Shown here: positions 23,041-33,400 of the stretch, one piece after another | Position numbering within the stretch: the stretch's first letter is position 1 | Layout of the letters: each line of letters begins with the position of its first letter | NCBI GenBank assembly: GCA_963932145.1 | Contig: OZ010578.1 | Coordinates: 22,823,327 to 22,887,326 of the forward strand | DNA length: 64,000 nt | Origin: Acanthosepion lycidas | Taxonomy: Eukaryota > Mollusca > Cephalopoda > Sepiida > Sepiidae | Direction: 5' to 3' | Program-made: the position numbers and the translations under genes | The notes under the pieces: model-generated | The model's database searches: none | What the model was told of the DNA's origin: nothing | The model's input: the letters and a program-made list of their open reading frames with translations, nothing else

Positions 23041-23287
23041 GACAGTTTGATAAGAAAGATGGGGCAATATAAGTAGTGTAGATTGTTCCCCACTTATAAT
23101 AACTATCTGAGAGTTTGATAAACTTTCTAGTGAAATAATAATTTGAAGAAAATCCACCATAATTAAACTAACATCCAATTAAACAGTAAATCTTTCATCT
23201 GACATACAATCCTACCAGTCAATTCTCTTGGTAAGCTTGAAGACGCCATTTAAAGTCAATGAATATTTGATTTAAAATTAATGTAAT

Positions 23288-24125
23288 ATGAATGCGGAAA
23301 TAAAGTTTTTACAGAGTGGTAATATGTATTCTCCACTCCCGAAGATGTATTATGAGTTCGTGATGAAGTTTCAGGAAGACATCCATGAAACATTAGTTGG
23401 CAATTTTTTAAAAGTCAAATTGTCAGCTGATATCCAAAACAAGGTTCAGTCTGTTGTTAACTCGTACAAACGAGGGCTTGTTAATTTTAACACCTCCAAA
23501 ACTAAACGCTTCTCCATTAATCATCTGAGTGATCCCACTCTGCTTTCCATCAGCATGACTGATGCTAACCTCCAGGAAAATGACTCACTGCACCTTCTCT
23601 GGCAAAGGTTGTCGGCTGACCTGAAGTGGAAAGACAAAATTGAATCCACTGCTAGGCCAACTGCTAAGAACGTTACTTCATTGTGTCGCGCGAAACATTT
23701 TTTCATTGACTTTCTCACCGCCGTAAGATTGCCTCTCTCTGACTTTTCTATCAATATTTTCATAGAAAGCATTCGGGGGATCGCTCTTCGTTTTGGTACC
23801 TAGACTTTTTGAATTTAAACGCAGTACCAGAGAGCCAGAAGGTCTCAACACTTTACAGTAACGTTGGCTAGATGTTACCGTAAGTTCTATGCTATTAATC
23901 TCTTTTATCGCATTTCTCGCTTGGGAAACTCCGTTCCATGTTTTCCAGCCAACTTTAATCTTCCCAAATTAAAAGCAATGTCAATCTCTATCTACTGTCC
24001 TGCTGATTATTCTTCTTTTTGTTCTCTTTCCTTAGTAATGTTTCAGTTTCTAATTCTTCCACAGCCAGAAACTCCTAGTGTCTTAGTGGCTTTACTGCCT
24101 TGCTTGGGGTTGAACTCGATTTAAA
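23288..24125 (+). mobile_element. LINE reverse-transcriptase relic with 171-codon open segment
   Basis: The first 516 bases are an uninterrupted frame. Its second half (LVNFNTSKTKRFSIN, then DSLHLLWQRLSADLKWKDKI, then NVTSLCRAKHF) is the conserved 'LVNFNxSKTxxxS...IHLLGLxFSxDLxWxxxI...LxRARxFF' region of non-LTR reverse transcriptases. A deletion then joins it out of frame to a SHRRKIASL segment. A further frame reads LARCYRKFYAINLF, FPANFNLPKLKAMS and, at the end, LVALLPCLGLNSI, which matches the end of the minus-strand copy at 30.63 kb. Sequence ends in an A-rich tail. The first 70 residues are not recognised. No catalytic motifs remain, so it is dead, but it is the longest readable LINE piece here. 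Confidence 0.8.
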
Positions 24126-24230
24126 ATTAAAATAAAAACATATTTATATATGTAGCTTCAATTCATATTACCTTTTCTCAATTACGTTTATCTCTGATAA
24201 AATCCTGTCTTGTTATGTTCCGATATATAC

Positions 24231-24266
24231 ACATACACACACATACACACACACACACACACGCAC

Positions 24267-24322
<56 letters not shown>
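24231..24322. repeat. (CA)n then (TA)n microsatellite
   Basis: A CA-rich array runs into (TA)n and is followed by a short CA stretch, just left of a dispersed repeat copy. Confidence 0.95.
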
Positions 24323-24325
<3 letters not shown>

Positions 24326-24342
24326 ACACACATACAGACACA

Positions 24343-24518
24343 CTGCGGAGGGTAGTTTGGGGACCAGGTCTCTATGTTGGGCCTTCAAAAAGTGTGGATG
24401 ATCCTGCACGAAACCTTCACTACTATAATCAAATCTCATGTGCTGTTGTCGGGCTGTCGGTTTCCTAGGAACTGATCTGTTTGATCCTCATACGTCGAAT
24501 TCGACGGGAGAGTCGAGA

Positions 24519-24519
<1 letters not shown>
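24343..24519 (-). repeat. Dispersed repeat, left inverted copy
   Basis: It carries cttcaaaaagtgtggatg, gctgttgtcgggctgtcggt and gtcgaattcgac. The same sequence lies in the opposite orientation at 26931-27124. Each copy borders a (TA)n array at its palindrome end. The two copies bracket the Helitron relic. Confidence 0.9.
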
Positions 24520-24520
<1 letters not shown>

Positions 24521-24572
<52 letters not shown>

Positions 24573-24656
24573 CAGGTAAAAAATATCTGTGGGTAAGCAA
24601 TGCAATGAAACCATATTAAAATAAAATATTAAAACTGATCCACAAAAGAGAGATCA

Positions 24657-24723
<67 letters not shown>

Positions 24724-24792
24724 ACCATATAAGTGAATTACAATTAATGAGATCCAAACGATGATCATTTCGTCTTGGACGTATTAATGCAA

Positions 24793-24848
<56 letters not shown>
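24521..24848. repeat. (TA)n arrays with short repeat fragments
   Basis: Three (TA)n arrays (24521-24571, 24659-24719, 24803-24848) are separated by short unique-looking pieces. One of these (attaaaactgatccacaaa) is shared with the fragment at 12.8 kb. Confidence 0.9.
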
Positions 24849-24858
<10 letters not shown>

Positions 24859-24859
24859 T

Positions 24860-24965
24860 TGTTTGTGTGTGATAAAAATATAGCCTGAAATTTCTCAATA
24901 TCAAGGATATAGCGTATGTAAATAGAGAAGGGCTCACTGAAATCAACAACATTTTTACTTAAATA
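24860..24965 (-). repeat. Short ribozyme element, body only
   Basis: aaaatatagcctgaaatttc, tctcaatatcaaggatatag and actgaaatcaac match, in reverse orientation, the body of the element at 4.5 kb (gatattgagcac, gaagtcaacac and neighbours). The hammerhead half is not present in this copy. Confidence 0.6.
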
Positions 24966-25237
24966 ACGATATCTAAAAACCTATACCGTGTATAATACCA
25001 TCGTAAAAAGTGCCAATATAAGCACTGTATACAACGATGATAATGTAACATAGTTCAGACAAACACAATAGTTTAAATTAAACAACTAAGATAACAAAGC
25101 CACAAGACAAAATATAAATAAATAAAATGTATAAACCATTAAATAAACAAATTAAGTAAATAACAAACAAATTGCCAAACTATGAATGGAGACATAAACA
25201 CAAGCATATAGTAATAGTCGAACCAAAACCCAACACA

Positions 25238-25340
25238 CAAGACCTAACGTTTGCGTTCAAGCATAAAACAGACCGTCGTCACTTGGTACTGGCTTCAGTG
25301 TCCAATTTTGTATTTATGCACACACACACACATTTTGAGA
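25238..25340 (+). ncRNA. Hammerhead-like RNA, third diverged copy
   Basis: GAC (25241-25243) pairs with GTC (25278-25280) as the base of helix I. The core position reads CTAACGT, helix II is TGC-GTTCAA-GCA, and AAAA replaces GAAA. Helix III keeps A-U and C-G around a GAC loop, and the triplet is GTC. Downstream (ggcttcagtgtcc, tttatgcacacac) follows the family body. Helix I again differs in sequence from the other copies but stays complementary. The core is mutated, so cleavage is not expected. Confidence 0.5.
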
Positions 25341-25379
25341 GAAATAGTATAGAACATTGAAGTACTGCGGGAATGTGTT

Positions 25380-26846
25380 CAAAACAATAAGTCCTTGTTG
25401 AACCAAATCCAACAGCAAGTGTATCAGAAAGTTCTTAATGGAAGCAGCAACAACAATGACGGGATTTCCTTCATGAATGCACCTTGAGCTACTGGTAAAA
25501 CCTTTGTAACTAACCTTCATTTATCTGCAGTGAAACTCCAGAGAAAAGTAACTCTAGCAGTAGCATCATCTGTAATTGCTGCTACTATCTTGCCTGGAGG
25601 GCGTACAGCACACAGCACCTTCAAATTCCAATCGATATGAACTACAATTAAACCACTATTTGTAACATCAAAAGAGGAAACCAACTTGGCCAAGCTACTG
25701 GAAGAGACAAGCTTCATTGTTTTGGAATGAATGTAAACACAAGCGAGCATTTGAGGCCCTTGGCAAAATACTCAAAGACATTTGAAAGAATACTCATATC
25801 ATGGGAGTTATCATAGTGCTACTCTCTATTACCAGTCTTTGCAAGAGGAACTCCTGCTGATGAAATCAATGCTTGCCTCAAAAATTCTTACATCTGAAGC
25901 CATGTTCAAAGACTCAAACTGAAAACAAACATGAGTGTCAGAGTCACAGGTGATCTTGAAGCAGCAAGATTTATTGCTTTGTTGTTGCAGCTTGGCAATG
26001 GAACCCTCAAAATGAACCAAAATGGAGATATTTCACTCCCAAATCTTTGTGGGGGTTCAGATTTAAGTATACAAGACTTGATTAACCATGTTTTTCCAAA
26101 CATTATATACCATTTCATGGATTCAAACTAGCTCTGTGAGAGGTCCATATTAGTTCCCAAGAATCAACTGGAAACTTCTCCAAGAAATTCCAAAAAGAAG
26201 AATGAAGTACATTTTCATTGACAATGTGGTTGGACAAGAGCAGGCAATGAGTTACCCAATAGATTTTTTTGAATTCATTAAATCTTCCTGGACTGCCATC
26301 ACAAACGTTGGAATTAAAAAAATATGCCAGTTATGATATTCAGAAATTCTGCAAATCTTTCTAATGGATAAGGTTAATTATCAAGGAGGTACTTCCTCAT
26401 CTCTTGAAAGCAGAGATCTTACTGATCCAGGAAAAGAGGATAGAGTTTTAATTCGAAGAATCTCCATTATTTCCCTCCAGATCTTCCTTTCGGTTTCAAA
26501 AGACTTCAATTTCCAGTGAAAGTGAGTTACGCAGTTTCAATCAATAAGTCCCAAGGACAATCATTGAAAGTAACTGTACTGCATCTGATAGTAACCTTCT
26601 TTTCTCACGGCCAGCTATATGTTGGTTGTTCAAGTGTTGGTAATGGAAACAAGCTATTTGTACTGACCCCGAATGGGAAAATCCAAAATACTGTTTATCA
26701 TGCAGCTTTGTAAATAGACAAATTCTATCATTGTTTTGATGAAAACTGCTGTTTGAAAAAACATTGTTTAATAAAATTTCATATGTAACAAGATCCCTCC
26801 GCAGATGCTAACTTTAATGTCGCCGGATAAGGCAGCTTTTAAGCTA

Positions 26847-26848
<2 letters not shown>
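25380..26848 (+). mobile_element. Helitron relic, PIF1-like helicase
   Basis: A decayed helicase of the type fused to the Rep nuclease in Helitrons. In order: ATGKTFVTNLHLSAV (Walker A, normally GGTGKT, with a stop just before; about 25487-25530); VTLAVASSVIAATILPGGRT then AHSTFKF (about 25550-25630); WNECKHKRAFEALGKILKDI (Walker B region, normally DE); FARGTPADEINACLKNSYI; SVRVTGDLEAARFIALLLQL then GNGTL; and finally FKRLQFPVKVSYAVSINKSQ, GQSL and FSHGQLYVG. The last is the PIF1/Helitron motif V-VI block. At least several stops and frameshifts intervene. The Rep domain was not found, so the 5' part is missing. About 130 bases after the last codon the sequence reads CTAG followed by T (26844-26848), which fits the CTRR-T Helitron 3' end, although no strong hairpin precedes it. 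Confidence 0.85.

Positions 26849-26849
<1 letters not shown>

Positions 26850-26930
<81 letters not shown>
26850..26930. repeat. (TA)n microsatellite
   Basis: About 40 TA units lie directly between the putative Helitron 3' end and the right inverted copy of the dispersed repeat. Confidence 0.97.
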
Positions 26931-26932
<2 letters not shown>

Positions 26933-27124
26933 GACTCTGACGTCGAATTCGACGTCAGAGGGTCAAGCAGATCAATTCCCAGGAAACCGACAGCCCGACA
27001 ACAGCACATGGGATTTGATTATAGTGGTGAAGGTTTCGTGCATGACCATCCACACTTTTTGAAGGGCCGAATACAGAGACATGATGCACTATGTGCTACA
27101 AGGTTGCCAAACGACCCTCCGCAG
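26931..27124 (+). repeat. Dispersed repeat, right inverted copy with 26-bp palindrome
   Basis: Inverted counterpart of 24343-24519, with high identity over most of its length. It starts with a perfect 26-bp palindrome at 26935-26960 (ctctgacgtcgaa and its complement), which in the left copy is eroded to gtcgaattcgac. No coding potential recognised. Confidence 0.9.
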
Positions 27125-27154
27125 GTTTTGAATTTAGAGTTGTCCTTCTCTTAG

Positions 27155-27404
27155 ACCAGTGGCCACCCAAGGCTATAGAACCTCGTCTGTCCTGCTATTT
27201 AGCTGGAGGGAGAGGAAGAGGATTCACACCTATCCCAGGTGTATTAGCACGTAAGTGAATTTAATGGATTCGACTGGAGACAAGATAAAGTAATGGATAG
27301 CGGATTGGATTGAGGAATCGGAGAACCAAGTTCAAATATATATATATATATATATATATATCTGTGTGTGTGTTTGTGTGTGTGTGTGTTTGTGTGTGTG
27401 TGTG
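27155..27404 (+). mobile_element. SINE-like element with tRNA-like region, split by (TA)n/(TG)n
   Basis: 27155-27260 matches the fragments at 17.3 and 63.1 kb (gtattagcacgtaagtga). It is followed by gtaatggatagcggattgga and ccaagttcaaata, which resemble a tRNA A box and B box about 40 bases apart. A (TA)n array then passes into (TG)n with TTTG interruptions (27338-27404) and breaks the element. Probably a tRNA-derived SINE. Confidence 0.55.
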
Positions 27405-27599
27405 CGAGAGTGAGTATGATACTTGCCTTAATTCGTGATCACTGCCAACATTTTTTCCCACATTTTTAATGGATCACCCTATGGCAAAATAAACACCAAG
27501 GGTTCCCAGGAATATATAGTAAAATTATTTGTGGTGCATTTCTCTAGAAAAAAAATAGCAATGCTTTAACTGCTGTGATTTACTAGGTATAGAATACTT

Positions 27600-27720
27600 G
27601 AGGCACAAGACGCAAACTATCGAGCAGTGAGGAAGGTCGAAGTCATTAATCTGTCGTAAATTGATCTAGAGACACAATCCTGCTAACAATTACATCGAGA
27701 CGAAGCTTAATGTAATATAC
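27600..27720 (-). mobile_element. Decayed tRNA-derived SINE
   Basis: cagtgaggaaggtcgaagtc, taatctgtcgtaaattgatc and ctgctaacaattacatcgag correspond point by point to the SINE at 16.1 kb, with many substitutions and small deletions. The A and B boxes are degenerate. Confidence 0.6.
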
Positions 27721-27834
27721 TTATAATTGCACAGGTCGTACAATAAAACATGCCTCAGTTCTTTTAATATCAATGTTAAATACATTTCTATTGTAAAACC
27801 ATTAGCAATGCATTCATGTTATACATATGTAAAC

Positions 27835-28320
27835 GTTCTAGGTATGACGATAAACTCCATCCGACAGCAAGGCGTCTAATCGTAAAGTTTTGAGGGGCGT
27901 AGAAGCACATTTTAATTCCTGCTGCTCTCATGTCCATCCTGATATGAGATGGTAGCATCTGTTAGAGTTCCAACTATGTGAAAATTTGTTGAATTCAAGA
28001 CTGGGCTAAGAAGAAAAAAAACAATGAAATTATAGAAATATTTTTTTATAGTAAAAAAAGTATCACCAAATGAAAGATTACATTTTAGAAAAAAGAAATA
28101 TTACCAGAGATACATTTTTGAAAAATAATTTAAAAATTAAAGTTTGGCATTAAATGACCCATAAGTTGATATGCTTCTATACAAACCAACAAACAAACAA
28201 TATTTTACCATGTACTCCATTGTGAAAGCAGAATAACATCATATATTTAGTATTTCAAAGCTCCCAAGCAAATTAAATTTCAGCACTAAATGAGCCATAA
28301 GGAGTTTATATGCATGTTAA
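27835..28320. repeat. Dispersed repeat shared with 34.2-34.5 kb
   Basis: ggtatgacgataaactccat, agcaaggcgtctaatcgtaa and the motif gcattaaatgacccataa recur at 34195-34470. The taaatgacccataag motif occurs twice within this copy (near 28150 and 28287). The family is unidentified and non-coding. Confidence 0.65.
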
Positions 28321-28399
28321 ACATATATATCCAAACCGTAATCTGTCAATCAAATCTACCTCGTTTTCAATTCAACTATTTTGTAAAATCATTTGCAAT

Positions 28400-28950
28400 G
28401 CATTTATAGTATACATAAAATAACTGTTTATATTTCTGACATGAGGTATTATGTACATTATTTACATTATTCGGACTATTGTTCTCATCTTTGTCGCCAT
28501 ATTTATTACAACATTTCGGCCGTTGTACGCTCCGGACTTCTTCAGGTGGTTGGAATGTCGAACAGAAACCTTTATTTCTCTCACTGGGGTAGACTGTTCT
28601 AGTTCCACGTGCCATGTTTAATGGATGTCAGTTCCTCTTAATTTCCCTCTGAAAGTTCTCCACTGCCTTAACCGGGTATTGAACTCTTAGGGTCCTGTCA
28701 CTAGATCTAACCAACGCCATGTGTCCTTGAGGGCATCTGTGTATGAATTTCTGGGTATTATAAATCTAATTTCTTCAGCAACCATTTTTACCAGTGCTCA
28801 TATTGCAATTTTTTGCATGTTTTACCAGAGCTCATATTGCAACTTTTGTTGTTATTATCACTTTTTTCTGGCACTCCTTATTACTGATTCCCATATTGTA
28901 TTCATTTCTATGCTTGGTCGGCTCAGAAGATTTTTGTGTAATAAACATAG
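28400..28950 (-). mobile_element. PLE 3' end with terminal repeat and hammerhead-like core
   Basis: Read on the minus strand, the left part gives NLLSRPSIEMNTIWESVIRS, the C-terminal end of the GIY-YIG protein also seen at 48.65 kb. A non-coding 3' region and the terminal repeat (ggcacgtggaactagaacag) follow. The core reads CTGAAGA (28545 to 28539), A, GTCCG-loop-CGGCC with one mismatch, then GAAA (28517 to 28514). The rest of the coding region is absent, so the copy is 5'-truncated, as reverse-transcribed elements often are. Confidence 0.8.
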
Positions 28951-29905
28951 CGACAAAGATTAGGACAATATTCTGAATAATGTAAATAATGTACATAAAA
29001 TAACACTGTTCCGTAAATAACGCTCATAGTAATCTATGACCCCTGACAATACATTCCTTCCTAGATTAATTAAACAGCTTTGACGGGAAATTCGTAAGTC
29101 CTTATTTGAAAGTCAATTGATATTTTATACTCTGAATATACTTAAATCCATTTGAAGGGGCTGAACCAGGAACTTGTAACTCCTCCAACCCAAACTGAAA
29201 AAATCTCACCCCAATTCTCTAAGCGTATCACCAAGAACCTCAACTACTCGGGAAGGGATCGAACACTAAAAAAAGTAATTTGGTCAATTTTTTTAAAGTG
29301 CATACCTTTTCTTTTTTTTCTGACATAAAGTATTCAAAAATTGCATGGTAAAAAATTTTGAGTGAGAATGTTGCATTCACATGCACTTCTCTCCCATATA
29401 ATAAGCAGTTAATACAGCCGGAGGCTAAATTGTTCCTAACGTTGAAGATGCAGCTAGTAGAGAAATAACAGAGACTACTTTGAACTGATTATAGTTTGGA
29501 AGAAGAGTTTGCTATAGAAATACCCTAGTTATAGAAGAGTTTTCTCAGTTAATAAGTCCTTCCTGTAAGTTAGATCCTTGAAGACGTGCAGTTTCTAAAC
29601 AGATCAATGCAGGTGACACCAGTGCGCTCTCTATGTGATCCTAACTTCGTTCTATTTTATATTAACGATATGCATTCTCAGAACTTTAGGAAATATACTA
29701 ATGATCTAACAGTTAAACGCAGGATTCGTAAAGGGCGGTCTTGATGACTTTTCGGCCGTCGTTATATTGTGCGGACAAAGATGAATGTTAAAAGTATAAA
29801 TGCCGCTTAGGAATACAAAGGACAGGAAGTTGGAGAGTCATTACCGCCGATATTCTGAAGAAGTATGATACATAAAAGAGGAATATATTGAATACAAGTT
29901 GCATT
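28951..29905. other. Unassigned DNA
   Basis: No gene or element recognised. Reading frames are short. Confidence 0.4.
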
Positions 29906-29906
29906 C

Positions 29907-29910
<4 letters not shown>

Positions 29911-29968
<58 letters not shown>

Positions 29969-30420
29969 ATTGTGCATATTTAGGCAGCGATTTTTCATTA
30001 ATGCATGTTTCATTAAATAATATAGACAAGTTTTGTCTATTTATTTAAGTAAGTTACTTTCATATTATCTGATAAGCTTAATCACATTATCGTTGAAAGA
30101 CCAAAGTGAATGACCATATTGATACATGTTTAAATCCAGTCTAAGTTTTCGGCTTACACAAGCCATTATGACAAGATGACAATATCAATAAATCAAACAA
30201 CAACGGACGAAACAACAATGGTAGTCCGCCCTTGCGGCATGAAAATTTCAATTAAGGACAAACTCGTATATACGAGACGCGGAAGCGAGAATCGCGTCGC
30301 AGCTCGTGACGTCACACATGATCACGTGAGAGTGAAAAACGAGACGTATTAAGTATGGGAAGCCGTTGGTATATACCAGTGGCTTCTGTTATAAATTATA
30401 TTTCATAGTTTATTTTGTTC
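29911..30420 (+). repeat. Foldback-family repeat, single arm, after (TA)n
   Basis: After a (TA)n array (29911-29960) the sequence (attgtgcatatttaggcag, atgcatgtttcattaaat, agacaagttttgtc, gatacatgtttaaatcca) matches the reverse complement of 37450-37690. This copy has only one arm and continues into a CG-rich patch holding ctcgtatatacgag and gtgacgtcac. No coding potential. Confidence 0.8.
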
Positions 30421-30491
30421 AGTTTAGGTTTCAACTGTTTTATGTATAAAGCTTCAAGATTTTTTTTTATTTTGTCTATATCATTTAATGA

Positions 30492-30496
<5 letters not shown>

Positions 30497-30585
<89 letters not shown>

Positions 30586-30628
30586 ATACATATATATATA
30601 TGTGTGTGTGTGCGCGCGCGTGTGTGTG
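30497..30628. repeat. (TA)n/(TG)n/(CG) compound microsatellite
   Basis: Alternating TA, TG and short GCGC blocks, flanked on both sides by tttcattaaat-type pieces of the neighbouring repeat family. Confidence 0.95.
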
Positions 30629-30629
30629 T

Positions 30630-31450
30630 TTCATTAAATTATATTATTAATCGAATTCACCGCAAGCAAGGCGGTAAAGCCACTAAGACCAAAAGTGTTA
30701 TTGGACATGAGAACAAAAGAATTGTAATCAGGGGAGAGTACAGAGCGACTGACATTACATTTAAATTTTTGAAGATTAAAGATTGGCTGGAAAGCATGGA
30801 ACGGGAAGAGACTTCTATAAGAGAACATGCGAGATAAGAAACTGTTAGCATAGAATAGGGGTTGCCAAACTTGCTTCATATAAGAACCACATGAGATAAA
30901 GTTCAAATATTTGAGAGCTGTAAGAAATTTTAAAAAATATTATTTTTTAATAATTTATTAATATTAAACTTACATTTCGATCAAACTGGGTCCCAATTCT
31001 TACCCAGTAAATAATTATAAAGCTTGAAACTTTTCTTATTTACCTTTTATGTTAATTGCGATGAAGAAAGGACCTTAGCCAACATAATTCCACGAGCCGC
31101 ATATTACGGATCAAAGAGCTAGTGTTTGACCATCCCTGGCATAGAACATACGTCTACACCCATCCAACTCAACTGCAATTTGATGAGACCTACTGACAGT
31201 CTAATACTGCGCTTTTAAATTTATGAAGACTAGGTACTATAGTGAAGGTAAACAATTACCATGAAATTATTTATAGAAAAGGTACATAGAAGAAACTTTA
31301 CGGCGGTTGGAGAGTGATTGAAGCCGTGACGCCATCATGTCAGTACCAATAATATTGCTGATTATTCTTTGGATATTATCAAGAATCTCTAAATATTTTG
31401 CAGGAGCACCGTGGATGCAATATTGTAAACATGGACGAATGGTAGACATA
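30630..31450 (-). mobile_element. LINE reverse-transcriptase C-terminal relic, interrupted
   Basis: Minus-strand frame from 31449: STIRPCLQYCIHGAPAKYLE, ILDNIQRIISNIIG, MASRLQSLSNRRKVSSMYLF. Beyond the inserted hAT element the tail continues as ANSFLSRMFSYRSLFPFHAF, IFNLQKFK and GLSGFTALLAVNSI. This matches the copies at 15.1 and 23.3 kb. Here the final residues are read through to the 3' end, which helps to define the family terminus. It is broken by frameshifts and by the 283-bp insertion. Confidence 0.85.
30856..31138. mobile_element. hAT-type MITE with 8-bp target duplication
   Basis: Termini are TAGGGGTTGCCAAAC on the left and, reversed, CAGGGATGGTCAAAC on the right, the hAT pattern. 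The element is flanked by identical 8-bp duplications gcatagaa (30848-30855 and 31139-31146). It has no coding capacity and carries text such as cacgagccgcatatta typical of non-autonomous hAT elements. It inserted into an existing LINE copy. Confidence 0.93.
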
Positions 31451-31455
31451 TAGAT

Positions 31456-32480
31456 ACGTAACGCTCTGCAGAGAAAGATTGCATTGCACTTAACAGTAAA
31501 CCCCCTTTCTTATCAGCTGATCAAACAATGAATTCTGCATAGTCTTTCTACTTCACATTGTCATGCAAATTTACTCCTGACCTGAGACTCGCTATTTATT
31601 AATTTAAACATTTTTGGCGTGACTTGTATTGGCAGTCCTAACTAAATAAGTTTCTGTAATTATTTTGAATCTCCGGATGCAATAATAGCAATTGAATCTA
31701 ATTAGTAATCTTTAATTAGATCCGAATAACCATTCTTCTTGAAGGCTGTGGAGCCTCAGGAGAATTAATGAAAAGTATTACAGCTATGATTTCCTCTATT
31801 ATGGCTTCATATATGACATGTGCCCCGTGCAAGTTCCTGACAACTCCTAAGGGCCAGCAGACTAACTCAAAAAAAACGCCCGTGACCAATTTGCAAAATT
31901 TAAAATGTAAAAGATGAAACAGGAAATAAATATTGAAAAGTAACTAGGTTTCATTGATGCTATTAATTCTAATGAAAAGAGGCTAGGTGTTTTGAAAGTC
32001 ATCCTCACTCAAAACTAGAAACATCTCTCCATGACGGCATATTGAGGCTTTTTCAATATTTATTAAGAATTGTTAAATCTCTTGGTAAGCCTGGTTTATT
32101 TGTGACTTTCTGCTGCAGCTGGCTATAAATAATTGCTTGTAAGACACCGGAGTCACAGCAGAGTAATGAAGAGAGGCTGGAATTGAGTTCGAATCCCAGT
32201 CGAATACAGTACACTCACTCACGTTCTAATATCCTTAGGAAATATATGAATGTATCTTTGTCGCTTCCCAGCTATGTGTAAATATAGCCTTGCTTGGCAG
32301 TCAGTCTCAGAGAATAGAAAAATCACTTCGGCTATAGTTGCAGAATACGTGACGCCACTTTTATCCTAATCTATTTCGTGATTATGAGGAGAGCATAGAG
32401 AAACTTGATGTCATTGGAACATCGAACTAATACTATTATTACACAATTTAATCAGACTGTCTCTGAATGGCTTAAGAGAT
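31456..32480. other. Unassigned DNA, possible B-box fragment
   Basis: Mostly unrecognised. gagttcgaatcccagtcg near 32188 resembles a tRNA B box and may be a SINE remnant, but no A box is clear. Confidence 0.35.
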
Positions 32481-32484
32481 ATGG

Positions 32485-32790
32485 CACAATGAGAGGATGG
32501 TAATGATAATGTTAATATTAGTTGTTTCTTTATGAGAAAACATTCGGCTTTTTAGTTTTTAGCATTTCGTGTCGTGTCGACTAATTTTTTTTAAATCTTT
32601 CTCTTTAAACATTTTTTTCAGAAAAATAAGTTTCTCAAGTCCAATAACTGTTATTGATCTTTTCAGTAATGATTGGGGTTTCCTTTCCAATCTTTTGTTT
32701 AAAGTAGTGTGATCGAACAGTTACCGTTACTCTCACTCGAAATATCTTTTCTCAGAAAACCGGTTTTCTCAATGTCACTATTAACGCTCT
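32485..32790. repeat. Dispersed repeat shared with 42.9 and 57.5 kb
   Basis: taatgataatgttaatatta, tgtttctttatgagaaaaca and ctgttattgatctttt...gtttcctt have counterparts at 42900-43110 and, in part, 57490-57560. The family is unidentified and non-coding. Confidence 0.6.
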
Positions 32791-32849
32791 CTTGTGTTGG
32801 CGAGGGTTTCTAAACTTATGTACTGCCTATTTCTGGGAATATCTCTTCT

Positions 32850-33370
32850 AGTTCCCTAGACTTGGGCATTCGAACGAGAACAGCCTATCCCGTAAATTAA
32901 ATAAAGTGTTCAGTTCGAAATTACCCGGTTCGACATTCATTTACAAATTGTACATTGGGAAGGTTATTCACCTGTCACACTTGCGTAGACACTTCCTGTT
33001 AGTGCCTACTTTTCCAAGTTCTCTTTCCTGATTATGTTTGCTAGAGATTTCGACCGTTTTTTTTTTATGTGGAGTATACATTTCCGTTTTCTCTAAAACT
33101 TCCTTATTGCTCACATGTTCAGTTCATAGTATTCTCAAAATCCTACTGACTAATTAAATTTATAAGGCCTCAAGTTTCTTTCTCATTAAGGAATATCTCG
33201 TCTAGTTTCCTGGGTAGCGAAACAAGAAAAATCTACCCCTGTATATTAAACAAAGTGTTCAGTTCAAACTTATGTTACACAGATCGACATACAACTGATG
33301 AAGTCCGAAACGTTGTTTATAACAACAAAAAGATGAGGACAATGATCTGTATGTAAATAACGTAAATCAT
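32850..33370 (+). mobile_element. PLE terminal-repeat remnants, two partial copies
   Basis: aaagtgttcagttcgaaatt (near 32903) and aaagtgttcagttcaaactt (near 33252) mark two partial copies of the terminal repeat seen at 49.6 kb. The second ends in CTGATGA (33295-33301), AGTCC, GAAAC, so stem II has been lost. It is followed by agatgaggacaatgatct, as in other copies. Confidence 0.6.
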
Positions 33371-33400
33371 GATAAATCCTCATCCCAAATCTTCAGATAG

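Noticed and set aside
25855-25870. CTGATGA as a ribozyme core
   Set aside because: It is part of the Helitron helicase coding sequence (PADEIN) and has no partner strand.
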